Positions 22,295-34,429 are shown, numbered from the stretch's first letter. The stretch is DNA of 64,000 nucleotides from Muscardinus avellanarius (GCA_963383645.1 OY726557.1:153569201-153633200); one strand, 5' to 3'. The notes: a model not told the origin generated them from the letters alone. Made by a program: numbers and translations.

Positions 22295-23560
22295 CATTGA
22301 ATCTTTCTTGCTTAGCACCCCCAGGATAGTACGTCTATTAATGCTGACATTGCCCTGCTAAAGAATTGGGTTTTTGGCTCAAGAACACAGGCTCATTACC
22401 CTGAAAAGTTATGTTGATTTGCATCCTCCAGCTACCATTTTTCTTCTGGATCCTATGTATTGTCCAGTCCTACCAGAGGTAGCCCTTCATTGCAGATGTG
22501 TTTCCAGTACCACAGACTTCAAGCCTTATTCTTTCTTTTCCAACAAAACTTGCAACAAAAACAAATTAGAATCTATTCTGACCTCACTGATGTGTGGCCA
22601 ATTTTTGCTGTCTTTTAAGGTGAACTCTGTTCTTCATCCTTCCTGGATCAACCAGCTTCCTGTCTGATACCTGTATTCTATTTTAGATGACTCTGAGGCT
22701 TCAACTGAAGGACAAAGAATGCCCTTAGAAGGCTATATTTTCTATTTCTTTCTAAAAATCATTTCTTTCTTATATCCGATAAATTCAAGAATATCAGGTA
22801 AATTTATGTACTATAATCAATAGCTGTTAACATTAAAAAGTTGCTCTTATAATTGGTGCCAATTTAGTGGCTGTTTTAGAATACAATACATTTGGTTAAT
22901 TAGTCTGGATTTTATTAGTGGTACAGGATCTGGTGTGCTTTTGGTCCTAATCTCAGAATCTTAGGCAAAAATTATTTTCTCCCCCCCAAAACTTTTAAAT
23001 CACTCTATAATGTAGTATATTAGATTTGGATATACTTTGGGTAATAAAATACATGTGTAAGTGAAAGCATTTATAAGTAACATCCATATTTTATTAAGTA
23101 AAGCACTTTTTATTTTTAGGAATCATTGAGAAATTGTATTATCATATTAAATTTTGACTCTCTTAATTCATAGCCAACAACTTTATACAAAAAATCTTAA
23201 CAGTTCTTTTAAAATTATTATAATAAATGTATCTGTATATACCTTCCATTATCATGAAGATTTGGGCAAACCATTAGAACTGTCTATCCAACTATACAAT
23301 GAATGGATTCAATTATTTGCCAGTGGTAGTAAAAAATTAACAATCTCTCTTTTATTCAAGATCAGACTCTACTGTGTTTAACATATATAGAAAACTAATA
23401 TGTTTCTCTGTGTATTCTAATCCACAGGAGACAGAGACTTTAAATGTCTCTACTTCTAAATCCTTTGATCCTGAATGAAAAATATGATAGATTTAGTTTA
23501 TTGTGAGAGGTAGATTACCACAGAGGCTAAGTAATCAAACTTCAATTATGTAAAGAATGA

Positions 23561-23562
<2 letters not shown>
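22295..23562. other. Unique DNA, no gene seen
   Basis: A 97-codon plus frame at 22374 has no recognised domain, no start context worth noting and no poly(A) nearby. Treated as chance. Confidence 0.5.

Positions 23563-23607
<45 letters not shown>
23563..23607. repeat. (AT)n microsatellite
   Basis: About 45 bases of alternating T and A. Confidence 0.95.
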
Positions 23608-23610
<3 letters not shown>

Positions 23611-24329
23611 CTTAGCATATAAACATAAGCTAAAACAGTACTACATAAGTATCAGGTAATATTTAAAATATAAAGCCACAAATGGTTTAAATATGACATT
23701 TTTCTTAAATTATATTTCATTGTATGTAGCTCATTTATACAGATGGCACCACTTAGTATTTTTAATTATTATCTATAAACTCATATATCTTATCACTTTT
23801 GCAAGTGCTTTCATTTTTAAAATTTTTTTGGATAGGCAGTTTTAAAAATGTGAATTTCCTTTTCACTTCCTCACTTGCAAAATTATAATATTTTAAATAA
23901 ATTCAACATGGAAATGGTAATTTGTAGTTTTTAGAAACAGTTGATATTCATAACATTAAAATTTTTTTTAAAGGATGAAGCCACTCTGTAAATGATTTTC
24001 AATGACAGGGTAAGGGTTCTTTACATGCTGTGATTTGTCACATCAGAAGTAAAATAAGGTTTTAGATGTGTGAGCCATATTCACTATTGCTTATTTACAC
24101 GGCAGTACCCTAGTAGCCACAGTAGATCCATGTAGTAGACCACAGTAGATCCATGCTCAGAGTTTTATAGATATTTACAAAAACAAATATTATTGAGTTT
24201 ATAACATAATGAACTAATAAAGAGAGTGTCTGTAATTAAATATATAATCTGTTTCATATACAAATAACTACAGCTTCTTGCCTTTAAAGATATACTTCGC
24301 AATTAGGTAACAAATAGATGCTTTAATTC
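23608..24329. other. AT-rich DNA, nothing seen
   Basis: No gene is supported. AGTAGATCCATG is repeated near 24122 and 24144 (about 22 bases apart), a small local duplication. Confidence 0.55.
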
Positions 24330-24682
24330 TACATGAGTTTAGTCAGTCTCAGAAAGGGAAGCGTTGTATGTTTCCTCTCCTATGTGGAAGCCGGAGAGAA
24401 ATTTGGAGACTTCAGATAAATGAAGAGAGATTCTAGTGAAATATTGGAAAGACATTAAAAGATGAAGGAGGGGGGACTTGATGAAGAAAACAATTCAAAT
24501 AATGCTATGTACCTATATGAAGCTATCAACATCCATATCACTAACAAGGGCTGTATGCATGTGTGTTTCTATCACTTTGAACCTCATCATGGTGTATATA
24601 TGTACATATGTATTCATATATGCATATATTACATATATGTATAATATATATGCAAAATGGTACTAATAAAGTTGTGGAAGAA
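24330..24682 (+). mobile_element. L1 3' UTR, plus strand
   Basis: TTTAGTCAGTCTCAGAAAGG, CCTATGTGGAAGCCGGAG and GATAAATGAAGAGAGATTC mark the L1 3' UTR. It ends after an AT-rich tract with GGTACTAATAAAGTTG. It is 5' truncated. Confidence 0.8.
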
Positions 24683-24754
24683 AGGTATTAAAGTGTTAAC
24701 ATAAACCACATATGCTGTTTAATATCCTCCAAAAATAATAGCCTGTGTGTACAA

Positions 24755-24946
24755 ATCTTGAATTTTCTACTCACTAATTTTATGACCTTAAAAAATTAAC
24801 TTAGACCTGCATTTTAGTGTTGTCATCTGTAAAATGGAGATTTTTTTATTTTTAAGGATTTGCTGTGAGATAAAACAACATAAGAAAATAATTAGAATAT
24901 TGCCTGGAGTAAAGTAAGGACTAAGTAGCAGTGATTATTATTACAT
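24755..24946 (+). mobile_element. MIR element, plus strand
   Basis: Core order: TTTTATGACCTTAAAAAATT, then GTCATCTGTAAAATGGAGAT, then GCCTGGAGTAAAGTAAGGAC. This is the usual MIR arrangement. Its last 61 bases are tandemly duplicated. Confidence 0.75.
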
Positions 24947-25010
24947 AAATAATTAGAATATTGCCTGGAGTAAAGTAAGGACTAAGTAGCAGTGATTATT
25001 ATTACATAAA
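24886..25010. repeat. 61-base perfect tandem duplication of a MIR 3' part
   Basis: Copy one is 24886-24946 and copy two 24947-25007, identical at every position. The match runs three more bases to 25010. Perfect identity in an otherwise diverged old repeat points to a recent duplication, or to an assembly artefact. Confidence 0.95.
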
Positions 25011-26795
25011 ATGTTTCACTTAAAGCAAATATACCAGAATAATTATCAAGAAAATTACTCTATTTCTTGCTGATAGAAAATTTGTAGTACTTTCTATATG
25101 AGTTGTCAAACTTTCCTTCCTTCGGGCAATGAATGCAGACTCCATAAATAAAAGATAAAATACCCATAGAAGTAAGTATAACATAGCTCAAAGATTAAAA
25201 GAAAACCTTCAATACACAAAAAAGTTCTGTGGTTGTCTGGATCTCTGGCATACAAGCAAAAGTCGTAGACTACACATGCTGGAAAAGTAGCTTCCTGTTT
25301 TTGCTTCCTCCTATTCCAGACTCTTTGAGGAGGAAACAGGGATCTTTTCTAGTTTGCCTCAATTTTCCCAGGGACAAGGGAACAACTTGAAATGCCATTG
25401 GACATTGAAATGCCATATGGCCAATAGGGAATAGCACTTTAAAAGAGCTTCACATGTCCTTAAAACTCTCACAGCAGGTCTTGGATTTATTCAGCTATTC
25501 TAAAGTAGTGTTTGTCTTTGAAAATTCTAATGAAGAGGATTTGAGAGTGCCTCTGACTTGTTAGATTTGAAAGGCCACATCATTATAGAGAGCCTGGTCA
25601 TCGAACCCCACAGTGTGTGTTGCTTGTGTTTAATAAAGCTTGCACAAATGTACCATTGGACCATTCAAAATGGTAGAAAAGCAGGACACAGCTAATGACC
25701 TGAAAGGAAAGTGCTGCACAGCAGACCCTAAAGGACATGTGGACATATTGGTAGGATTCTTTCTATATGATACATGTTCTAAAATATAAGAAATAGATTA
25801 TTTTAAAAAAATAATTCATTGGAATTTATTTATCACGATCAGTTTCTAATCAATGTATTTACATTCTCTCAAGAAATTAGTAATACAAGAAGAAAATGTA
25901 ATAGAAGCTATTAAATTTTGAATATTGCTATTTTACTGTGATTTTTTTTATAAAGGACTTATGTTTTAGCTTAAAGGTTTGCCAAAAATAAACAACTGAT
26001 GCAAAAATTATTAAAATTAAAAAATTTAAAATTAACAAAAATGTATTTCTGTGACATGATAAAATAGTATCTTTTATAGGTATACTTTGAAAATGGTTCT
26101 CTAGGTTAGTTCAAATGATATTGACTCTTACTTTTAAAACAGCCTCTACAAATAATTTTAATTTTTATCATTGTTACTTTTCATTCTCTGCAGCTTAAAC
26201 AGTGTCTTGTTAAAAAAAAAAAATCTCAGGAATTCTTGTGCAGTTCTTTGGGAATTTTGACAGCAGTGTTTGCTGAGGCCACGAACAGGAAGAGGAAAAA
26301 TTGTGAAAGGCAAGTTTTACATCCATATGAATAGATAATTACACAAAAGAAAATTTGGATGTCTACCTCTTTGCTTACTGATTTATTTTGATACTCCACA
26401 ATAGATTTTCAGAGCATTTCTACATCTCAGTTTATATCAATCCATCTATTTAACAACATACTTTGAAAACTTAAGCATTGGTGCATGCAATCTTTTGTCT
26501 CTTGATAAGAAATATAATTCTATCTTAATTTCATACAGTGAGCCCTACTAAACTTTTTATAATCTCTCCAGGTAGGTAACATATATAAACTTATAATTAT
26601 GATAGCCTTCTTTTGTCATCAAATAGCCAGGTTGAAACACTACAGTTGCCATTTGCTTTTCTAGTCTTCGCATTATATTTTTGTAACATATTTTACGGTG
26701 CTATAATTCCACCTATTGAATTTATCAGTATTCCTGGTGCATATGTTAGCAACTATGTGAAAAGTAGTATCTTGTAGTTTAGTCTTCTGGATCTG
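25011..26795. other. Mostly unique DNA, with a possible old LTR at about 25250-25645
   Basis: No frame is supported. From about 25250 to 25645 the sequence is less AT-rich and ends near TTTAATAAAGCTTGC, a polyadenylation context common in retroviral LTRs. I cannot identify the family, so this stays a suggestion. Confidence 0.3.
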
Positions 26796-27000
26796 GGCCA
26801 GCTGGATTCAAATTCTAGCTCAAATAATCACTAGCTGTACAACTTTGACAAGTTCTCTGTGCCTCACTCTCTCAATTGAAAATTGGGGATAATAATAGTA
26901 CCTGTCCTCATGAGATTGTGAAGATCGAATTAATTAACATATGTAACAGCTTAAAACAATGTTTGGCACTGAGGGCTCATAGAGTGTTAGTTGTAATTGC
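26796..27000 (+). mobile_element. MIR element, plus strand, near full length
   Basis: CTGGATTCAAATTCTAGCTC, CTAGCTGTACAACTTTGACA, TTGGGGATAATAATAGTACC and TTTGGCACTGAGGG follow the MIR consensus order from tRNA-derived part to 3' end. Confidence 0.85.
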
Positions 27001-27524
27001 CAAGTGAAAAGCACGCGGTGATGTTTCTGCATGGAATATATGAAAATAAATAAGCACAGCAAGGCACTGAGGATCTTCTAGGGAGCCTGGAGGAGGCCTA
27101 GAAACACATAAGGTCCCTCTCTTCCTTTCTCTCTCTCCTTTGTAGTTTACATAATTATGTTGAGATGTATGTATGAGGATGCTTAGAGATAAAATGAGAA
27201 AAGAAAAACTTCGGTGGGGAGAATTCAGAAAAAAAGAAAGATAGATGTACTGTGTATATGTTACAAATGATCTGAAGAATAAGCTGAATTTCAATAGATA
27301 AAACTCACTCCAATCTCTGGCCCAGAAATGTCTTGTTGGCTCCACTTAGAATGTGTTGAACCACGGGAAGCTTCTAGTTTGATGAAAAGGGTAAAACAAA
27401 ACAAAAAAATAACAACAACAACAAAAAAAAAAATAGAAAGATATTTAAGGGAATAAATACCAAGAATAAAAATTTTAGAACTAAAATTTGGGATTTAATT
27501 TGGCACATACCTAAGCTCTCAATT
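27001..27524. other. Unique DNA; 122-codon minus frame not accepted as a gene
   Basis: The longest open frame in the window (minus, 26977-27345) overlaps the MIR end and then runs through unique DNA. I see no domain, no splice signals and no conserved composition. It is treated as chance. Confidence 0.5.
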
Positions 27525-27672
27525 CTAATCTGGGCTGGAATTCTGGCTATCTCTTCTAGGTAATTACTCAGTAGTCTTTAGAAAGTTACTTAAACTGCCT
27601 GAGCCACAATTTCTTTATTTGTAAAAAATGATTTTAAATTTCTCTCGTAGTATTGTTCAAATAAAATGTGCA
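27525..27672 (+). mobile_element. MIR fragment, plus strand
   Basis: GGGCTGGAATTCTGGCTATC, AGAAAGTTACTTAAACTGCC and GAGCCACAATTTCTTTATTT match the first two thirds of MIR. Confidence 0.7.
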
Positions 27673-28459
27673 TATACTATACACATATATCTACATGTAT
27701 CTACATATATATTAATATCCTTTACTTGTTAGATATTTCTGTAGCTATATAAATAGATACAAATAACCTAGACAATAATTTTGCTCACTTAGAACTTATC
27801 ATGGTGGGGGGAAGGGCCAATACACAATAAACAAAATACTTCAAGAAATTATGTAGCACATTAAATAATGTCAAGTGCTATAGAGAACATTGAAGCAGAA
27901 TCAAATGCAGAGCAGATGTAGCAGTGGAAGCTGGTATAAATTCTCTTGTGTGCCTTTATCAGAAATAGAAAGCAAAGCCTTCAGGAAAGAGAATTTGGAG
28001 GTTGGAAATGAGGTGAAAAGCCATGAAATGATCATCTGAGGGAATGCAAACGGAAAGGACCAGGGAAGTTAGCACAGTGTGGAGGAAGTACTGAGGGCTA
28101 GTGGTGGTTGCAGTTTTACATTTAAAATGAGACCAGCAACATGCTCTCATGCTTGCTTTAGCCATGTTCATTTGTCTGCATGGAATCACGGAGTAGATAG
28201 AAGTTTTGAGGCAGTTTAAATTTTTCCAGTGAGGTATCTTTTAAAAAGGAGAGAAAGAGAGAAGGAGGTTGAGGTTTATACAAGAGACAAATTGTATATG
28301 GGTCATGAAATTTCTAGGTAATAAAGCAAGGATAAGCATAGATGTAGTGCTGGACAATGAAAAAGTGATAGAAGGTACAGATTGTAGATCCTGATACAGT
28401 CAAAATATTGTGGGAGTTGAAATGTTAGTGTGCCTGACTGGGAAAAGAAATAGGAGAGC
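27673..28459. other. Unique DNA, no gene seen
   Basis: The 76-codon minus frame at 27959 has no recognised feature. Confidence 0.55.
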
Positions 28460-28632
28460 ATGAGCCAGCAACTACGTGTAACCCCAGGGATCAGGGGGCT
28501 GAGGTAGGAGGATCACAGGTTCAATTTGCACATGTTGAGAGAAACCCTGTTTCAAAATTAAAAATAAAAATGACCTTGGTTGTACCTTCAAAATAGAATG
28601 CTCCTGAGTTCAATCCCTAGCATCTCTTTCCT
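28460..28632 (+). mobile_element. B1-dID SINE, plus strand, diverged
   Basis: AACCCCAGGGATCAGGGGGC, GAGGTAGGAGGATCACAGG, linker with TTTCAAAATTAAAAATA, then a worn ID half ending CAATCCCTAGCATC. Confidence 0.75.
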
Positions 28633-29054
28633 CATAAAAGACCCTATTTAGAATATGGTTAATTGTAATGACAGCATCTAGGTTATGGCAAGGGGAATGG
28701 AAATCTGGGGAAATTTGATAGACAAGGATTTTAAAGGAGAGAGAGAAATGAATAATAAATGGGATATTAGAAATATTAGTGTATAGATACTGAAATCCTG
28801 GGTTTATGACAGAATAAATGAAAAGAAATAACTGTGAGCCAGGTCCTTAGATCTCCAAGTAGTGAGGGTGAGTAAATGGGGAATGGGAGGTTAACTGTGA
28901 TAGGATTAGTGGGTAATGTTTGGTGGCATGATACTCAAACACTTTTTTATTGTTCTCTTCAAGAAAAATGGAGAGAGAATGGACTGAAGCCAGCAAAGAG
29001 GAGGACACTTTCCCAACTTCAACTACAGGATATGTCAAGTAATGCAAGTATTTA
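28633..29054. other. Unique DNA, no gene seen
   Basis: Frames on both strands (101 and 64 codons) overlap here and run into the L1 relic. No support for coding. Confidence 0.5.
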
Positions 29055-29845
29055 TCCAACCAGGAATTGATACCCAGCATATGTAAATAACTAAAAAAAT
29101 GAACACCAAAAAATAAGTCCAATACAAATGGGCTAATGATATGAATAGACACTTTTCAAAAGAAGATATACAAATAGTTAAAAACTACATACAAACATTT
29201 AATTGTCAAGGTAATGCAAATCAAAACCACAATGAGACATCCTTTCATCCCACCTAGAATGGTTATTATCAGAAAGACAAAAAAAAATTGCAAGGATGTG
29301 GAGAAAAGTAAACTCTTATACCCTGTTGGTATGAATGCAAATTAGTACAGCCATATTGAAAACAGTATGGGGATTCTTCAAGAAGGTAAAAATTGGAATT
29401 ACATTATCTAGCAATTCCACAACTGGTACATATCAAAAAGAGATGAAATTGCAATTCCACAACTGGTACATATAAAAAAGAGATGAAATTGCTATACCAA
29501 AAGATGCATAGACTAATATGTTTATTGCAACACAATTTACAAAATCTAATGCACAGGATCAAACCCAAATGCCCTTTAGTGGATGAAATCACAAAAATGT
29601 GGTACATATACAATGTGGAATATTATTAAGCCATTAAACAAATATAACCTTATAATTTCTAACAACATGGGTGGAAATTAAGGTCATTATAAGCCAGTCA
29701 CAGAAAGACAAATATCACATGTTCTTACTCATTTATAGAAATTAAGAGATAAGTTCTGTAGATGAATGAAGTGAGAATGGTCAGTCATACTGTGGACTGG
29801 GGAAGGAAGGATGAGGGAGCAGAAAGAAATTCAATAAAAGACAGA
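29055..29845 (+). mobile_element. L1 relic: ORF2 end and 3' UTR, plus strand
   Basis: ATTTATCCAACCAGGAATTG, GGTAATGCAAATCAAAACCA (near 29210), GAATGCAAATTAGTACAGCC (near 29333), then ATACAATGTGGAATATTATT and AGCCAGTCACAGAAAGACAA (near 29692) give the standard order of an old L1M-type 3' portion. A 40-base tandem duplication sits inside it. Confidence 0.9.
29411..29490. repeat. 40-base tandem duplication within L1
   Basis: 29411-29450 and 29451-29490 differ at one position (C at 29434, A at 29474). It falls at the L1 'gcaattccac' segment. Confidence 0.95.
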
Positions 29846-30849
29846 AAGACTCATAATGGAAGAATTACTTCTGTTTTTATCATGGTAGGGTAACTATTGG
29901 TTAGAGCAATATATGAGATATTTAAACTTGATAATAAAAGCATAAAATTCACAACACATAAAATCTTAGTGTTTAAAGAGGTGAAAATGATTGAAATCAT
30001 TATTATAATCATTATTTGATCATTACACATTGCATACATATAATGAATCATTATAATTCACCTCCTAAAAACTATAAGTATTATCTCTCAATAAATAAAA
30101 TACTTAATAATTATGATTGCAAAACTCAAACATTTAGGGCTGCAGAGAAAATATCTGTGTCTTCAGGAGAGGACTAAGTTTTGGTTACAGCCAAAAGTAC
30201 AAGCGAATATTGAGAGGACAGCCTAATAAATTAATGGTGTCATTGCTGACTTCATGGTAGAAGGTTTTCAGGAGTTGTGTTGGGTGAGAAACAGGGTCAG
30301 GTCAAAGGATGTACTAATCCATATGAGGATCAGAGTCCAAGGATCAAGGGTGACCGGGAGTCCTGCCAGACTTTGAGTAGGCAGCAGGTGTGGGAGTCCA
30401 ACAGGTGGGGTTCACAAAAGGGTAGGATCTTACTAGGAGCACTAAATTCTCTGGGCACAACATGTTACTTATCTCAGCAATTTCTCTCTGCCTTAGATTG
30501 TTAAAAGACTAGGGTTGAAAACTTATTTAAGAGTTTAAACTATGGCTTCATCTTCACATCTTCTCTTTTCTTTGTTCCTATATAAGATGCTTATTTTGCA
30601 TTTGTGTACATTTTACCTCTAAAAACCTATCTTTGCACTAAAATTCTCATGCAAGCTCCTGAAGAAAGATGACCTTCTTAAATAAGACTGCTGTGCTTGT
30701 GATGTCCTTCCTTATTCTCTTTCTTGGAACCCCATTCTCTCAATTATCGTGTTTTGCTCTTGAATATAAAGCTACTCATTTCTGTTATGGATGAAAATCC
30801 TTGAGGTGAAAGATGCTCAGATGAGTAATACCTTGCAAGTACAACAGAT
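29846..30849. other. Unique DNA, no gene seen
   Basis: A 75-codon plus frame at 30277 is in somewhat less AT-rich DNA, but has no domain that I recognise and no flanking splice pattern. Confidence 0.5.
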
Positions 30850-31020
30850 AGAGATGAATCCTGGCCTTTCTACTTACTGTAGGCTCTTAAAGTCCTCGGA
30901 GTTACTTATAATCTATTAACCTTTTTACCTCTGTGTATCTGTTGCAGAAATAAACATAATACTATTTCTGACAGTACAGAATGTGGCGCATAGTAAGATC
31001 TAAGTAATGGGTGAATAAAC
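30850..31020 (+). mobile_element. MIR fragment, plus strand
   Basis: GATGAATCCTGGCCTTTCTA, CTTACTGTAGGCTCTTAAAG, ATAAACATAATACTATTTCT and GGCGCATAGTAAGATCTAAG follow MIR order. Confidence 0.65.
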
Positions 31021-31072
31021 TCAGTTTTGTAATCGCACTAACCTATTTTATTTTTTTTCTCCTAGCTGTGCT

Positions 31073-31143
31073 GCAGATCAAACTCAGGCTCTCACGCATG
31101 CCAGGCAAATGCTCTACCACTGAGCTAACGCCCTCCCCCAACC
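31073..31143 (-). mobile_element. ID SINE, minus strand
   Basis: Read on the minus strand: GGCGTTAGCTCAGTGGTAGA (A-box region), GCATTTGCCTGGCATGCG, then GAGTTTGATCTGCAGCAC. This is a free tRNA-Ala-derived ID unit with a T-rich (minus-strand A) tail at 31053-31062. Confidence 0.88.
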
Positions 31144-31369
31144 CTCTTGCAGGCTCTTTATAGCAATGAATGCTATAGATTATCTCCCTGACATTTTGGT
31201 CTTCTGCAGCCAATCCTGAGTTGAGCTCCTGTCTTCTTAATCATTTTTCCTTTACAATTTCTCTTTGAGTTTTCCTTCTCCTTTCTTATCTTTACAAGAA
31301 GTATCTCTAAGGCATTTATTCCCAAATCTTATTTCCAAATTTCAAACATGTTGTATTTATCTACATTTG

Positions 31370-31500
31370 AATCTCAAATTGGCCATATATCAGAATCAAT
31401 AAGGAACACTTCTAAACACCTTGGGCCTTCTCCCAGATGGAAAGAATAAAAATCTCTGAGGGTAGAGAGTCTTTTTTTTTTTCTGTTAATCTGATGCCAA
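31370..31500 (+). mobile_element. MER5-like hAT DNA transposon fragment
   Basis: TATCAGAATCAATAAGGAAC, CCTTGGGCCTTCTCCCAG and CTGTTAATCTGATGCC align by eye with the MER5A middle ('catcagaatcacctgg... gggccccacccccag... tctgattcagtagg'). It is non-autonomous and old. Confidence 0.55.
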
Positions 31501-31554
31501 GACAGATTTCCAAAGTAACAATATATATTATAAACTCATTAGTTGTCAGAAAGT

Positions 31555-31642
31555 ATTATTTTTGTTCTTCCCCACTATTACTACCACAATGTCTAATGCA
31601 AGGTGATTGATAAAGCTTTCTTGATTGCATGAATGAACTCAT
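31555..31642 (+). mobile_element. L2 3' end fragment
   Basis: CCACAATGTCTAATGCAAGG then TTGATAAAGCTTTCTTGATT and GCATGAATGAACTCATGAAC resemble the L2 terminus ('cagtgcctggcacatagtagg...caataaatg...tgaatgaatga'). Confidence 0.5.
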
Positions 31643-32349
31643 GAACACGTAACAGCTTAATCATGAAGAATGAGGTCATTGAAAAGAGTGAGGGATATGA
31701 TGTGAGACTACAATGCACAAATAAAAGTATGCTAAAACAAAACAAGAATAAATAGGAGGACTCCTGAGAATGCAGGAGGACACAATTAGAGTTTGTTGTC
31801 CTGACCAACAGAAAGTACATCAAGGGGAAGTAGATGGCATTTTTAAATCAAAGTTTGACATTAAAAAATAAGATACTTCACAAATAAAATGTAGAGTGGA
31901 AGACACCAGAGTGGAAATTAGCAATGAAGAGGCTGAAGAAAAATCAGATTAGACTCCCAGGCTTTGTTGAGGGTGGACTTGCTATGGTGGATTTAGATTC
32001 ATGCAATTCAAACCACTTCCTCCAAGGACAAACGACTCTGCATAGCAAGATGTGTAAACATCGGAGTCATTCAGAATATGTTTTTCAGAAGTGTTCTGTT
32101 CAGAATATTTAAAATACTAATGTGAATTGTAAATCATAGTACATTTTCCAATATAAAAATCGGACAAACACCTGGAATTTTATGTTTCATTATTTTATTT
32201 TTCTCTGATTATTCATTCTTAGAATCAAATTGTGGATACATTCATATGGTACTATGATTAATCAGACATTAACTTATCAAATGTCGCTTAAAATGTGTTG
32301 AGTTAAGAAGTTTGCTTAAGAATACCTGTGTTGTTAATTTCTTTTAAGA
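31643..32349. other. Unique AT-rich DNA, nothing seen
   Basis: No supported gene. Chance frames of 76 and 62 codons. Confidence 0.55.
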
Positions 32350-32359
32350 AGCAAAACAC

Positions 32360-32549
32360 TAGCTGGGTGTGTCATGCACACCTGTAATCTCAGTACTTGG
32401 GAGGCTGAGACAGGAGAATTGCAGCTTTGAGGTCAGCCTCAACAACTTAGAACCTGTTTTAAAATTTAAAAATAAAATAGAGCTGGGAGCGTAGCTCAGG
32501 GATAGATTGCCCCTGTGTTCAATCTTCAGTACAACAAAAATAAACAAAC
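32360..32549 (+). mobile_element. B1-dID SINE with 10-base target-site duplication
   Basis: AGCTGGGTGTGTCATGCACA start, GGGAGGCTGAGACAGGAG, then the ID half GAGCTGGGAGCGTAGCTCAG and CAATCTTCAGTAC with a CAAA-rich tail. AGCAAAACAC lies at 32350-32359 and 32550-32559. Confidence 0.92.
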
Positions 32550-32559
32550 AGCAAAACAC

Positions 32560-33476
32560 CCTCACACAAACTTTTCCCCATCCAAAAGACACAATAGAAA
32601 TACTGCACTCATATTTTCATATAATTTTTATATTCCTGAAAATGGAGTATTGGCAGTGCACACCCATAAACTTTATTATGATAAGTGGATGTGACTTTTC
32701 TGCAAATTCATCATAAATTTTTAAACTCTTGGAAACAAATGTGTATGCGATTATCAATAATCTTTATTATATGCCCACTTTTCCCTTAATTTTCTATGTT
32801 CAGGAGCATAGTGATGATCTTGGATTTGCTATTCTCAAGGAAGTTCAAATCAACAAAAAAAGCTAGGTTAGTAAATAAAACTGCAAATACTATAGACTTT
32901 TAAAGCATTATTACAAAAGGACAGAAAAATAATTGGCAAGCCATATAAAAACAGCAAATACTGACAGGTGATTTATGGGTTCCAATCCTACAGTGTAATA
33001 AGCAAAAGGAAAAACAATAGGGAGAATGAATGTTCACTTTTCCTTTCACCAATGCTACTAAATAAAAGAAAGGAGTGTGGAAGCATAGTGATTCACCTAG
33101 CTGCTTCCTGCTGTGATCCTGTGTATGGAACTAAGTCTTAAACTTTTCTACGCATTTCATCACATCCTACACTTAGCACTTCAACATAAACTATTTCCAC
33201 TTTAAAAAATATTGTTCAACTCTGAATGATATTCATTATGTGAGACTACATGCAACAATAAACGCATATAAAAAGTGTTGTTGAATAAATGGCTATAGGA
33301 AACACAGGTCATTTTACCAATATTTCTTTTTCTATTATACCTTTATCGGTGCAGTGTAATTATGTTTTATAATGAAGTTTAATTTTCAATATTTTGGAAA
33401 ACATTCCCTGGACACATTTTTCCACTATTGATTGTTAGGGGTTCAAAAGACAATTTGGTTGCTTACTCAAAATTTC
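32560..33476. other. AT-rich DNA, nothing seen
   Basis: No gene or named repeat recognised. Confidence 0.55.
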
Positions 33477-33610
33477 GTGCAGGTTCAAAGCCAGCCTCCC
33501 TAGCTTAAGAGACCCTGTTTCCAAATTAAAAAAAATAAATAAAAATAGGTCTGGGACTGTAGGCCAGAGGTAGAAGGGCTTCCGGGATCCCCAGTACCAC
33601 ACACACAGAA
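33477..33610 (+). mobile_element. B1-dID SINE, 5' truncated, plus strand
   Basis: It starts inside the B1 half at TGCAGGTTCAAAGCCAGCCT. The ID half AGGTCTGGGACTGTAGGCCA and CCCCAGTACCACACACACAG follow. AAATTTC flanks both ends. Confidence 0.82.
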
Positions 33611-34004
33611 ATTTCACAGTGGAGTCAAGGGTAAAAGAAAAAGGAGCTTCCAGTGATTTGAAATAAATATCAAACTATAAAATATATGGCATAAAAGTCA
33701 CCGTACCTTCAAAGAATCATTTTCTTTAGAAAGTCTTCCAAACCTATGTCTCTTTAAATTAGAAGGCTAATGTCAAATGTAGAAAATAAATATATTAACT
33801 TTATTATTATTTATTTAGAATTTATTATTATTAATGTTATTATTATTTTAGGAATTTTAATTTTATTCATATGCTAAGAATATAGCTTTCCTTTTGTTTC
33901 TAACAACATAAAATAATTTGCAGAAGTTACTATGTGTACTTTATATAAATCTTGACAGAATTAATTTTCCAAAAATGTCTAGAATTAATATTTGTATTTT
34001 TTCA
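33611..34004. other. AT-rich DNA with TTA-rich stretch
   Basis: ATTATTATT-type runs at 33795-33855. No gene. Confidence 0.55.
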
Positions 34005-34208
34005 TATTTTGGGATACTAGGAATAGAATCCAGGAGCATTCTATCTCTAAGATACACCCTCATTCTTATTTTTTATTCTTTGTTTTTGAAACAGGGCCTA
34101 AGTTGCCGAAAGTTTAACTAAGTAGCTCACACTAGCCACAAACCTGCATCCTCCTGTCTCAGCCTCCCAAGTAATGGGGGTCACAAGCATGTGCCACCAT
34201 GCTCAGCT
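34005..34208 (-). mobile_element. B1-dID SINE, minus strand
   Basis: GGGATACTAGGAATAGAATC, linker TTTGTTTTTGAAACAGGGCC, then B1 with CCTCCTGTCTCAGCCTCCCA and GTGCCACCATGCTCAGC. Confidence 0.87.
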
Positions 34209-34429
34209 TATAACTCAGATTTTTAAAGGTAATGTTTTCTAAAAATATTATACATTATTTGAGGGACAGATCATTCATCAATGTAAATAAAAAAACATGG
34301 CTAATGTACATGCCTCTATATACGTTTTTGTATAATATAAAAACTACAAATAATTCTAGTTACCCCCCATTATAAAGATATAAAGTTATACTGTGTTACG
34401 ATTTATAAGGAGAATCCTGTCTCCTGCAT
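34209..34429. other. AT-rich DNA, nothing seen
   Basis: No gene or repeat recognised. Confidence 0.6.

Noticed and set aside
26977..27345. Longest open frame (122 codons, minus)
   Set aside because: It begins in a MIR end and has no domain, splice or composition support. Chance frames of this size are expected in 64 kb.
31073..31143. tRNA-like gene with A-box (also at 3629, 42868 and 46855)
   Set aside because: The ID-type head, A-rich tail and multiple dispersed copies show SINEs, not functional tRNA genes.
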